Source: Scolanthus callimorphus
Taxonomy: Eukaryota; Cnidaria; Anthozoa; Actiniaria; Edwardsiidae
Assembly (NCBI GenBank): GCA_033964015.1
Contig: JAWWUD010000096.1
Location: 310,001 to 374,000 of the forward strand
DNA: 64,000 nucleotides
Direction of reading: 5' to 3'
Below, piece by piece: positions 35,346 through 47,100 of this stretch (the first letter of the stretch is position 1; each line of letters opens with the position of its first letter). The notes under the pieces were generated by a model. The model had not been told where the DNA came from. It saw only the letters and a list, made by a program, of their open reading frames with translations, and searched no databases. The position numbers and the translations under genes were made by a program.

Positions 35346-37394
35346 TTCGGACAGCTCGTTTTATTGATTACGTACCTTAATAGTATTAATCTTTAATAGA
35401 ACGAGGCATATACTATAAAAATATACTAAAACGATGTATTAACCCCTTATCCTGACTAGTAGTCTTGATAGTTCAAATATTTTGAATGTTTGTAGGTCAA
35501 TTTGAAATAATATCAAAAATATCGTGAAATTATTTATGGTGAGCATTCCTCCATTTAGGAATGACGGCCTTTTCTGAGATACACCGGAGGTCGGATCGTA
35601 ATGCATTATAGTCTAGCTTCGGTACAAACAAATCACCAAACAAAGCAGTTTTTCCCAGTGGACCACCTGCACACAACGACACCCTTTCCCCGCCTTAAAA
35701 AGAGGAGCAAAAATGCACTGGGAAGTGAGACTCAGACCACAAACACGTAATTAAACAGTAGTGTATTGGAATGTACTTTTTATTTTTATCATTGTATTAT
35801 GCATTACTAATAGTAGAATAAGAAGCCGCACGCGAGCGGTCATTTTTTTAATGCTGTCGTGGTGGAGAGTAAAACATTTATGGTGACCTTTACTTCCTCA
35901 GGGGAGGCGGAGGGGTGCCGAAGAGGCAAAAAAAGGAAAAGTACCTCATAAACATTTTGATGAAAATATGTCACAATGTAATCTTAACCCCTACGTTTTC
36001 TGAGCCTAATGTCAAAACAGAATCAAAAAGGACGCCTTCTGTTTCTTTTTATTCTATTTAGAAAAAAATATAGAAAAAATAGTTTTATCAGTGTAAGCTG
36101 CCTCTTTGGACTGCCTGTGGTTAGTATCCAAAATCCAACAATGCGGCCAACAAGTGATCTTTTGAAAATTAAAAATACTCAACTAGAAATAACATATTTC
36201 CCTCTTTGGGCCATTCCATTTTTAGCCGCATCCCTCCTACGGAAGAGGTCATCATCCTTAGTAACCCCGACGGACATTCCTGCCCTACTTCCTAGGAAAT
36301 ACCTCAACGGAAGAGCCTTTGGTTGCACCCCCTCGGAAAGACCCACAAAGAGGCTCTTTTTTCTTGTACCCCCTCGGAAGAACCCTTTTTTCGGTTTGAC
36401 CCCGTTCGCGTTTTGGTGTTTTGGTGTTCTTTTGCAATCGCCCGTGGACAAGTTAGTAACAAGATGTCCGGCAGATACGGCAAGTTCCCGTTTTTATACT
36501 AAAAAACAACTCGACGATCGTGCGTCGTAGCGCGTCATACGAGACGTCCTTAAGTAAGGCGTTGACGTCCTAATGCCTGGTATTGACGCTAGAACGAAGT
36601 TATTGCCTTTTTGAATAAACAGAGAAAAGAAATGTTTAAATACGCTAGGGCTAAGACCAGCAAGAAGGTATATAAAATGCTTTTAATTTTGATACAAAGG
36701 ACATATACTTTGTAATAAATTGACCATAGGATTTCAGGAATGGTAGTAGAGATATGGGAAACATTTAGGCAATTTTAGTGCCATACGACGTTGTTTTTCG
36801 TAATAGGTGCGTTGCTATGGGGACGAGTGCGTCACATCATTAGCATTGACGTATGGGATAGTAACGAGGGAAATGTATTTTCACCGAAGAATTAGAAGAA
36901 TGATCAACAGTTTTTGCTTGCCTGGTCTTTATCGCTAGGAGAATTCAGAGGTTTTGGCACTGAAGAAATAACACAGATTCGGTAGTTTCACTCTCTCTCT
37001 CTCACTGAGTTGATTGCTTGTAGTCATGCGTTTTACAACGAAGCTTTGAACTCATAAGCGTCACGTTGAAGCAGAAACGTCTACCTTTTAGAAACCAGGG
37101 GCAAGATATGCAAATGCTGATAGAATTGCCATGTCGATTTTGCTTATTGAACTTGAGAGATTGGGAGGACTGGGTGGAGCCGTGCTAGGGCCAGCTGTGG
37201 GTTATCTAGCGTGGTTACCAAGCCAAACATCGATAGTGGATTGAGATTGAGATCTCGAGTCTCTGCAAGTTCATTAATGTTAGGAAATCTGAAATCGAAG
37301 TTTTTGTGAGATTTGGAATCCGGAATCTATCTATTGGAATCCGGTCTTCCAAATCCAGTCGTTTCTCTTTTATTGGAAGCCAGATTATAAGATA

Positions 37395-37520
37395 GGGGAT
37401 AGAATCTGGAATCCGGGGGATAGAATCTGGAATCCAGGAGATAGAATCTGGAATGCAGGGAAAGGAACTGGAATCCAGGGGCATAGAATCTGGAATCCAG
37501 GGGGGATAGAATCTGGAATA
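37395..37520. repeat. GAATCTGGAATCCAGGGGATA tandem array
   Basis: About five irregular units of roughly 20-28 bp with the core ATAGAATCTGGAATCCAGG. The PDSRFYPPDSRFYP-like open frame over it is repeat translation. Confidence 0.8.
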
Positions 37521-37601
37521 TACAGTACACGTATCTTTGAGCCGATTCGAGGGATTTAGACATAGCGAATTTGATTTTTCTAGTCGATAGCAGACTCGTG
37601 G

Positions 37602-37707
37602 AAGGATTAGCGCGGCGCGCAATGCATTGTGGGAAGGATTCGCAAGGCGCGCAATAGTTTTCTCTTCGCTCGTTTAACAATGCATTGCGCGCCGTGCTAA
37701 TCCTTCC
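37602..37707. mobile_element. Small foldback with GGATTAGCGCGGCGCGCAATG arms
   Basis: AAGGATTAGCGCGGCGCGCA and TGCGCGCCGTGCTAATCCTT are inverted arms around GAAAACTATTG-like sequence. About 106 bp. Confidence 0.7.
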
Positions 37708-38026
37708 CATAATTCCCTGCGTTCCTCGACTTTTCTACTATAGTAGCGGAAGAAGTGATTTAACGACCTACTAGTGACGGGTACGAGTCTGAGTCGATAG
37801 CATGATTGCAAACAAGTAAATGAAAGTAGCTGGTTTATTAAGCACTGAATGCTACAAATTAGTTTTAATAATAATTTATATAATACGCTTGTTAATTTAA
37901 TGATAATTGTGAAATTTCATAAATTCTCGACGCAACACAGTATTTCATACCCCATTATTATTCCTTTATTAATTACCTTATCCCTTGCCATTAAGATTTG
38001 TCCATTTCACTTTATTGGAACAATAA

Positions 38027-38370
38027 AGCGTCGTTTACAGGAGCAATTTTTCCTTGACAAGGAAACTTGACCGTGTAGACGCGCCAGCAATTTTACATGA
38101 CAATTTTTATTTGACAAGTATCCTTGTTTAAAAGTTAGACATGCTAGCTTTTCAACAAGGATACTTGTCAAGGAAAAATTGTCAATTTTGTCTCGCCTAC
38201 ACCAGCAAATAAAAATTGTCAAGGAAAACTACTGGCGCGTCTCACGGCCAGTTTCCTTGACAATTTTATTTGCTCGTGCGTCAACAATTTGGCATTTGGC
38301 GCGTCTACAAGGTCAAGTTTCCTTGTCAAGGAAAAATTGTCAAGAAAAAATTGCTCGTATCGACGGCGCT
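38027..38370. mobile_element. Foldback element with AGCGTCG / CGACGGCGCT ends
   Basis: AATTTTTCCTTGACAAGGAA and ACTTGACC near the left end pair with GGTCAAGTTTCCTTGTCAAG near the right. GACGCGCCAGC and ATCCTTG blocks also pair. About 344 bp. Confidence 0.8.
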
Positions 38371-38593
38371 TAAATGCATCATACATTCACCTAAATATGA
38401 CGATACCAGGGTTTCGTTTCATTGGCGTTCTCCGGAATGAAACGGCCACGTTAGACTAGCCAACGAATTTTATTCAGCCTGAAAATCGAGATAACAACAG
38501 ACATTTTCTCGGGTGTGTGCGCAACAAGCTCGACATCAGGACGGTAAACAAGGGAATCAGTCTTTGCGGTAGCGTTTGTGGCGGTGCAATCAC

Positions 38594-38946
38594 TTAAAGA
38601 GCCTGTGTCAGCCGCCATTTTGACAGCATAGCAACATACCAAGTCGGAGAAAGCATCCTTTTCCATCGACTGATTTAGAGAATATAGAGCAATGTTCTTT
38701 ATTGGATTTGGTAAATCAAATCTGAAACTTTGTTTTTAGATTCTACACGTAATTCGTCTTCAATAGTGCTGTTCACGCTGACGTCATCTACCAACCAGAG
38801 ATCGATTGGTTCACAGAACAAAGGGCGCTATTCAGTCTTAGGGTGGCACATTAGCTTTAGAATGGCAATGTTGATAAACAGTGAATAGCGCTATAATCAT
38901 ATCGAACGAAAACAATAACAAACGAGTGGCTGACACAGGCTCTTTA
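38594..38946. mobile_element. GTGTCAGCC MITE, copy 1 (expanded)
   Basis: TTAAAGAGCCTGTGTCAGCC and GGCTGACACAGGCTCTTTAA are near-perfect inverted ends. It is longer than copies 2 and 3 because of an extra block (about 38750-38890) with ACGCTGACGTCATC and AACCAGAGATCGATTGGTTC; a related block lies at about 24810-24900 in a WAPL intron. Confidence 0.8.
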
Positions 38947-39740
38947 AAAGCGAAGCCTTTGCAGATTGGCTGATTTTTAACGTCCGTCGAGGCATGCGCA
39001 GAAGGTTCTTCCTCTGTCACCACAGCCTCCCCCGCGAATTCAGAGCCGGAAAGCTCTGAGTACGAGGATGGATTAACACATTCTCGTCATTCCAGGAGAT
39101 CAGAGAATTAAAAACAAAGAAAAACGAAGAAGTCTGACTCATCCTTTGACGGGAAATAAGAACTATGGTGCTCCGCGTTGGAGCTCCGCTAGAACAGAGC
39201 GTTCATTCTTAATTCTGCCATTCGTTATAAATAAATCTACATTTTGAATGTGGAAAATTGTGACTATGTACATGATATTCAATATTTTATTGAAATTTGG
39301 AAATATGATTCGGAAAAGGAAAGCAAGAGCCCATTGCTCTAGTACGAATGTTTTCTCAGTTTGTTTCCATGGGGTTCATTCCGCGATTTCCCCCGTGGCG
39401 CGTCTCTCAAATAAACAAATCGAATCGCGCCGCGGGTAAAAAAAGCATTTCCCTCGATTTACGGGCCTTTGCCGAAGAGATGCCTCAAGCAGTCTAGAAT
39501 TGCACAAAGTTGAAATTTTACTACTTTTGAGGGTCACCTAGAATTTTCGGATAGAGTTTTCCCCTGCCATTTTCGGAAGACTTGATTTCAATCCCTACAA
39601 TTTTCGCATCCCATAACTTTCAGCTACGAAATCCGACAAGGGATTAAAAATACCCAATTCACAGTCATGTGTGTACTCAGCAATGACTTATAATCGCCTT
39701 TTTAGCTATTTCACATCATTGTCTTGTGGGGTGCCACTGA

Positions 39741-39937
39741 ATAGACCTCCTCGGCTTGGGCGTAATGTTTTCCCATTTCAGATCACGTGGCATTCCCATG
39801 AGTATTCTTTCTTTGTTTTTCCGCTACGCACCGAAGGATATATGAATAGGAAGCAACCTAAATAAAGAAAGATTATTCAAATGAATGCCACGTGATCTGA
39901 AATGGGACATCATTACGCCCAAGGTAAAGAGGTCTAT
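39741..39937. mobile_element. Foldback element with ATAGACCTC ends
   Basis: ATAGACCTCCTCGGCTTGGG and CGTAATG pair with CATTACGCCCAAGG and AGAGGTCTAT; inside, CCATTTCAGATCACGTGGCA and its complement. About 197 bp. Confidence 0.8.
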
Positions 39938-39950
39938 TGTTCATGATACA

Positions 39951-40082
39951 GGGGCGTAGCCAGGGGGGGGGGGGGGGGATTTTCCCATATATTCACTGTA
40001 TTTGCTGGAGGAAATTTTGAGCATTTTCGTCCCATGTTTTCACTATCCGGCCCCCCCTTCAGAAATTCCTGGCTACGCCGCT
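39951..40082. mobile_element. MITE with GGGGCGTAGCCAGG ends and G-run
   Basis: GGGGCGTAGCCAGG followed by a G-run faces GAAATTCCTGGCTACGCCGC. About 130 bp. Confidence 0.7.
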
Positions 40083-40464
40083 GTGATACATGGTTCCGCG
40101 CGCAACGTTGACTTAAGACAGGCGTATATTTCTTGAACTTATTCTGCACAAACAAAATACCTAGAGCTTGTACTCGTTTGTTGCTTTATGGGATTGAGTT
40201 ATTTTTATCAGAAATTCCACGGAGTTCGATCACGTTCATCATCGTCTTCTGATTTGAGCGCCATTACAATTTCTGCAAGTGAAAAGTAGCGCACATGAGT
40301 TAAAGTAGAATTTTGCATCCAGATTGGATCAATGAATTTGAAAAGAGAAGTGCGTGTTCGTGTGTGTGTGTGTGGTGGGGGGGGGGGGGGGGGGGGGCAT
40401 TGAAAGATTATTTAACGTACCTAGATGGTTATTTTGTTTATTTATTATTGTGACTTGATCTTCG

Positions 40465-40669
40465 TTTAAAAAGCCCGTGTCAGCCACTAATTGTTTTCGT
40501 TCGTTATCAGAAGACGAATTACATCTTAGAACAATTTCAAATTGGCTTTACCAAATTCAGTCGAGAACATTGTTCTATATTCTCTAAATCAGCTGATGAA
40601 AATGGATGCTTCCTCAGACTTGGTGTGTTACTATGCTGTCAAAATGGCGGCTGACACAGGACTTAAAGA
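40465..40669. mobile_element. GTGTCAGCC MITE, copy 2
   Basis: TTTAAAAAGCCCGTGTCAGCC-type left end (AAGCCCGTGTCAGCCA) and GGCGGCTGACACAGGACTTA right end. The interior (AATTACATCTTAGAACAATT, TCTAAATCAGCTGATG) matches copy 3. The frames 40542-40736 and 40606-40884 are translations of it. Confidence 0.8.
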
Positions 40670-41119
40670 GACATGGTCACCGCAAACATCAAATTATAAC
40701 ATCACAAATAATAAAAATAACAAGTCAAATTTGTAAAGAATGCTTTCAACTTGACGTGGTGAAAATTCGAGGTCATTTCGATGTAGGATTGCAAAGATAT
40801 TCGCGGATTGTGATTACAGCTTACATGAGGAAATCCGACTCTTTTGAAATCAGTTTACCTCAATCGTTTTTTCAAACATACTAAATTTGCCATCTTAATT
40901 CGCTCATCAATCCTTCATCGTAATCCAATGAAATTTTCCGTACTTCTTTCTTTAAACTGACTCTTTCAATTTCAGAGAATATTTTTGTATTTTGTGACAA
41001 TAATTATTTTAGTGTTTTCTAGGTGACCATGTCCCTTTAAGGTTACCGTGCAAATAAATCGTATCGAGACACCTTAAACCAGAAATAGGCTCATCTTCAT
41101 GCTATGATAAACCAATGGT

Positions 41120-44100
41120 TTACCTTTGTATCTTTAGTAGCTTCATTGTTTTCTTCATCATCGGGGCCACAGCTAATATAAAGAATATGAGATTGTGATT
41201 AGTATATATAATAGGACTCCATGCTGTCCAATTAAGAAAAGATTGGATGATTCAGAGGAACTCCAAAATTGGTCCAATTTGGAGTTCCGAGGAATCATCC
41301 ATTTTTTCTTAATTGGACAAGCATGGAGTCCTGTTATTTATTAATTATATAACATCCATGTTCAAACCCAAACTGTCCAATTTTCGCGCGAACTGTCCAA
41401 TTAGAGCGCGCGCGATCCAATTAAAAAATATTTTGGACGATTCAAGAAAAATCGATCTGCCGGCACAAAGGATTTCGAGCTGGCTATATAATTAGGACTG
41501 TAATGACATGCAACCAGCAAGCGGATTATAGGCCTAGCTACACGTTGCCATAATACTCCCTAAAACTTGCCCGAAACATTTCTCAAAAGTTGCTATTTTT
41601 CTCGCAGATCCAACCAAAGTTCCCTAAATTTCTTCGAAAATTCACCGTATTTTGATATCTTTGTTCACAATGTAGACACCAGCTATAAGGCAAATTCACG
41701 TACAACTGCAAATTGAGCTTTCTTAAAAAAGTTGGGCAAAAGGATCGTTTTTTTCGTTCGGCGAACAAAAAAAGGTCGCCAACTATTTTCTCTGCGACCG
41801 CGCGACCAGCCCGCGCAGTCGCTTCGCCAAAAACGGAAAAAATACTTTTAATTAGAAGCTGTTTTCCTACACTTACCTGGTTTTCTTTTCCCCTCTCTGG
41901 GCGTTATCTCCTGGCTGTAACTGGATGAGCTGGCACCCTGGTCAGCGGGAGTTATCCGGGGGGGTTTGCGGTGGGTCACAGTTGATGACGAGGATGGGGA
42001 GATAAGGGGGATAGTTGTCTTTGTAGCTGTGCCAAACTTGGCTTGTTTCCTCCGTACTTGTGGAGGTGGTTTGGCTTCTGTCATTACATATGCTAATTTG
42101 ACCTGCCTCTCTGTGGAAGAGCAATACAAGCTATCGTGAATATTCAGGGAATATCAGCGTTAATTATACGACTGTGACGCCATGTTACCATATAGGTAAA
42201 CATATAAATAATTTGAGTGCAGATATGGAGCCGTGTATTACACGGCAAAAGCCCTTGCGGGGCTCGGAAAAATACGCCCGCAACCCATAAAATATCCGCC
42301 CGTGATACATGAAAAAACATATCTAATAAGATATAAATATATACAGCGGATTTTAAGGATTCTCTTGTCATTCGTTAAATAGCTGGTCAGGAAAACTATC
42401 TCACTAGGAAGAGCATTCCACTCTCTGGTCACAGGGAATTTTTGCAGAAACCCATTCATGGGAAAAGTTGATTTTCCCACGGCACACGCATGGGAAGTGT
42501 TCGGAATTCACATGGATAGCCATGGGAAATCCGAACACTTCCCATTCTTCTTCCATGAGAAATTCAGCTTTCCCATGGATGGGTTTCTGCAGAAATTCCC
42601 TGTGAATGGTACTTGGTAAATAAAACGTTTCGTGGTACAGACTTCTTGACTGTGGAACCCTGTACGTCTTGGTCTTGTGATGTTGCGAGTTGCGAGAAAA
42701 AGTGCATGTCCTTAAAGAGCCCGTGTCAGACACTCCTTTTTATTTTTATTGTTTTCATTCTGTATTAGAATACGAATTATGTGTAGAAATTTTGAAATAA
42801 CCATCTAAAAACAAAGTTCACTTCTTCATTTACCAAATTGAACCGAAAATATTGCACTACATTCCCTAAATCAGCCGATGGAAAGAGATGCTTATTCAAG
42901 TATGGTAAGTTGCTTGGATGTCAAAATGGCGGCTGACACAGGCACTTTAAATATGACTCACCTGGTTTTTTGGCTGCCTGGGCTGCACTTATTTTTGCGT
43001 TTATCTTTTCGAGTTTTTCTTCTCTCTCTTGTTGTTTCAGCTGCGAAGGAAAAACGATGACGATAAAGCATTCGGGACCGTTCATTTTTTATCAGGGAGG
43101 GGGGGGGGGGGGGGGGGGGCTAGTGGAAATGAGGGGAGACCCTGTTTTTTTGGGTGCCCCCCTTTCATGTCCGTATTTTTTTAGGTGGCCCCCCAAAATC
43201 CAATGTATTTTTTCTTGTGCCCCCCCCCCCCCCCCTCTTATAAATGCTTGCCCTGTAAGATAGACTCTTGCCTAAGTGATGCAGTCTCATTCTTCTTAAC
43301 GTTTTCTTACTTCTGTCAAAGTTAAGGAACCGATCCCCCCTCAGAACTATTAAACGTTTTCGTGACACCTACCTCAGGTCCACTATTCGACCTAGAAGAA
43401 GACATTTTACATAAAGAGGGGGTCACATAATTCTTTCTTTGCGCGCGAAGCGCGCCCCAACTTTTGATAACCGCATTTCATCAAGCCTCAGAAAAAGGGT
43501 AGATGGTTTTTTGTGTATAGTAAACAAAGCCTGTCAGGAGCCCAGGAAATACGCTAATTATAATAGGTTAGATGAAAGCTCCTAGTGAAGGGCTCCTGAG
43601 CCTTTAGGTAATATTTTTCATGCGCTCCGCAAATGAAGAAATTATTATTATTCATGTGCTTGAAGCGCGGCCCAAATGACTAAACGTTGAACTCACGCTT
43701 ACCTAAGGTGTGTAGAGACTGCCCGGCAGGCCTATCAGTGCATATTATATGTTAAATTCTGCATGCGCGCGAAGCGCGCCGAAATTTTTATTAAGTATTG
43801 ACAAGAGTGGATTAACAAGGGTTAGAATCTTTCGTACAGTATTTGTCCACATCACAGTCAGAAAAGTGTCTATTTTTAGATTTGAATTTCGCGCGCGAAA
43901 GTATTCGAATGCTCAGGTTCGAATGCTCGTATACCCAATACACAACAAATAGAGAATATCCTACCTTATCTTTGCGACTTTAAAGGTTTTTGGATTGATC
44001 TGCGATTTAATGTGGATGACGAATTTTCCCGGGAATCCTAGTTCTAAAAACAGACATTTTTCTGACTATGATTCGGGCATACATAGTAAATATGGAAACT

Positions 44101-47100
44101 CTTGGTAATCCACTCTTGGTATTGAGAGAAATTAGAAACATATAAGCGAGTTGAAACATGTAACAAACATATTGCATGCTGTAAAAAATACAAACTTTTC
44201 GTTTCCTCCCTGTTATGTGCTTGTATTTTTTGGGTGACCCCCCCTTTAGTGGCGTATTTTTTTGGGTGACCCCCCCTTTGAGGCCGTATTTTTTGGGGTG
44301 ACCCCCCCCCCCTCATTTCCACCAGCCCCCTCTCCCTGATAAAAAATGAACGGTCCCTTAGAATCAAAAGTAATGATATAAACATACCAAAGACATTTGA
44401 GAACAACAAAGAACAATGTGTGTAAATACTATTCGCACGAGGACAATTAGAATTGTGACAAAACAATGAACAGTGCGTGTGCGTAAATAATTACCATACA
44501 TACGAGGGCAATTAGAATTGTGACAAAACAAAGAACAGTGTGCGTAAATAATTACCATACATACGAGGGTAATTAGAATAGTGACAAAACAAAGAACAGT
44601 GTGCGTAAATAATTACCATACATACGAGGGTAATTAGAATTGTGACAAAACAAAGAACAGTGTGCGTAAATAATTACCATACACACGAGGGCAATTAGAA
44701 TTGTGATAAAAACAAAGAACATTGTGCGTAAATAATTACCATACCCACGAGGGCAATTAGAATTGTGACAAAACAAAGAATAGTGTGCAGTAAATAATTA
44801 TCATACGCACGAGGACAATTAGAATTGTGACAAAACAAAGAACAGTGTGCGTAAATAATTACCATACGCACGAGGGCAATTAGAATTGTGACAAAACAAA
44901 GAACAGATGCGTAAATAATTACTATAAAGAACAGTGTGCGTAAAATAAATGCCATACACACAAAGATCAGCGTTACAATGCAATAGTTACAACAACAATG
45001 GTGGACAAAGTACTCAAACTCAAACATATCGGGCCTTTGCTCAGTGAGTACTTCCCGTCATCTGGCTTTAGACTAGTTATATATGACATACATTTTTTCA
45101 TTTGCGACAGAAGCCAAGGAACTATACGGGGTGAAACAGGGCAATGGACTGATAGTTTCGTAAAGCTTTGAGTGGTAAAACAGAGCCACAAGTGCTCTTA
45201 CCATGAATGTTTCTCTCCAGTTCATTTTCCGTTCCGGTTTCTCACACTTGAACTCCCGTTTACAGTGGACCTTCCACAGTGGATCGGTATCCTCTAGGAA
45301 ATGCTGGGGATGAATAATAAATCCATCTGACATGCGCTCGATAAAATTGAGTACACTGGAAGTAAATTCGTCTGATAAACGTATACTAGTTTTCACTCAC
45401 TTCATTGCATTCCTCCAGATGAAATAACTGTTGAGGAGTACACCTGGGGGCAGAAAATTATATGGAGGTTCATCCCATCAACCCATCAAGGAGGTTATGC
45501 GGGAGGAGATGAAACTGTATAAATTAGCATCATTTCCACATATCGACGTTCCGTAAGGCACATCGTACTATCATCTGTGCAAGGGGGGTCACAACTCCTA
45601 TTGTGACCCCCAATTTCTGTCAATTGTTTCTTCAATGTTTACTATATACTATATTTTTAATCCCAGGGGGGTGGATGCACCATATACCCCCCTAGACAAG
45701 TTGATGCAAGTTTCCAAACGTAACTCGTTGCAAATCACAAATTGCGTCGATTTGCGTGAAAGCGTTTCGTTTGGCCAGGGCTCTAGGACATGGTCACTAG
45801 AGCAACACCAAATAAATACAAAAATATTCTCTAGAATTGAAAGAATTAATGAAAGTAAGCAGTACGGAACATTTCATGACATTACGATGAAGGCTTGCTA
45901 AGACTCGAGCGATCTAACTTGACAAATTTAGTAAGTTTGAAAAAAGGTTACGGTAAACCGATTTCAAATGAGTCAGATTTCTTCATGTAAGCTGTTATTA
46001 CAATCCGCGGATATCTTTGTAATCCTACATGGAAATAACCTCATATTTTCACCATATCAAGTTAATAGTATTCTTTACAAATTTGAGTTGATAGTTTTAT
46101 AACTGGTGTTGCTAAAATTTTGATATTTTCGGTGACCATGCTTCTTAATGCTAAAAGCAAACTTACTTTGCCAGAACAGGGGACAGGATATCATAAGGAA
46201 CGCCACCAGTGTCGTGCAGAGCTGCCGGCCAACGCAAAAGCAATGTTAAAGGGGCACTGTCACCATTTTACTCGATTTTAGGGTTAATTTGGGTACCTTA
46301 AATGCAGTCAGATTCACAAGAATTGAACAAAATAATCGTCTAGGTTTGTTAAATAACCTTTCAGCTACAAGACGAGTAAAAATTGGGAGTAGTTTCGTGT
46401 GCTATTGAGCGGATGGAATTAATTTTGTATCAGGCTGAACAGTTTTCAAACTTTGAAATTTGATAGCAAAAGCTGTTAAATCTTACGTAAGAATGTCTAT
46501 ATAGTTCAAACTTCAGTTTCTTTCTCTTTCTAGGACATAATAACAGTATACGTAGGATTCTGAGCTGTTTATGTAGATCACTGGTCCTATTTTATAATAT
46601 TTTGTTGAAACAATCGTGACATGGTATGAACAATGTTTATGCTTACGAAAATCAAAATGCACTAAAGAGAAGGGGTTATTAGAGTGCTTGAAAATGGATT
46701 AATACGGTACATGTTAAATAATATAATAAAAAATGTACCTTCAATATTATCCACCAGCACTTTCATGCATGATTCATAGAGTGACACTACGACTGAAAAG
46801 AGCATAAAAGATCACACAACATTAGTATTAGTACATACGTGGCTGAATGCGATCCAGAGAAAGTTAAACCACTAGCTGACGCATCATACATCCCCATCAC
46901 ACATCAAGTGCTTTTGGACCCCTTGCATCACGAATCCCCCTGCATTAAGTAAAACTCTCACATTTGCCAGTTGGTTTTCCCTCCTGTACTCCCTCAGGTA
47001 GATAAATTCCACTGAGCAATCAATGTAATGGGTGCCCCCCTCCCTATGGGGTGGGGGCCTGTGCACGGTTGCCATGGTTCTCCACTTCTTGCACCTAGCC

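Larger units (their letters stand above)
32940..41119. other. WAPL-ELOA intergenic gap, repeats only
   Basis: This 8.2 kb between the two convergent genes shows no recognisable exon. Open frames inside (for example 36009-36530, 37215-37622, 33899-34180) have no known domain and atypical composition. Elements that can be recognised are listed separately. A CT-repeat lies near 36,990-37,005. Confidence 0.5.

Noticed and set aside
36009..36530. 173-codon open frame as a gene between WAPL and ELOA
   Set aside because: No recognisable domain, no splice support, and the opposite strand is also open across much of it.
37215..37710. IPDSIPRIPDSIP-type repeat frames
   Set aside because: They translate the GAATCTGGAATCC tandem array.
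44044..45027. Repeated FCHNSNCPR-YGNYLRT frames as a repeat protein
   Set aside because: They are the translation of a 61-bp minisatellite in an ELOA intron, with frame changes between units.
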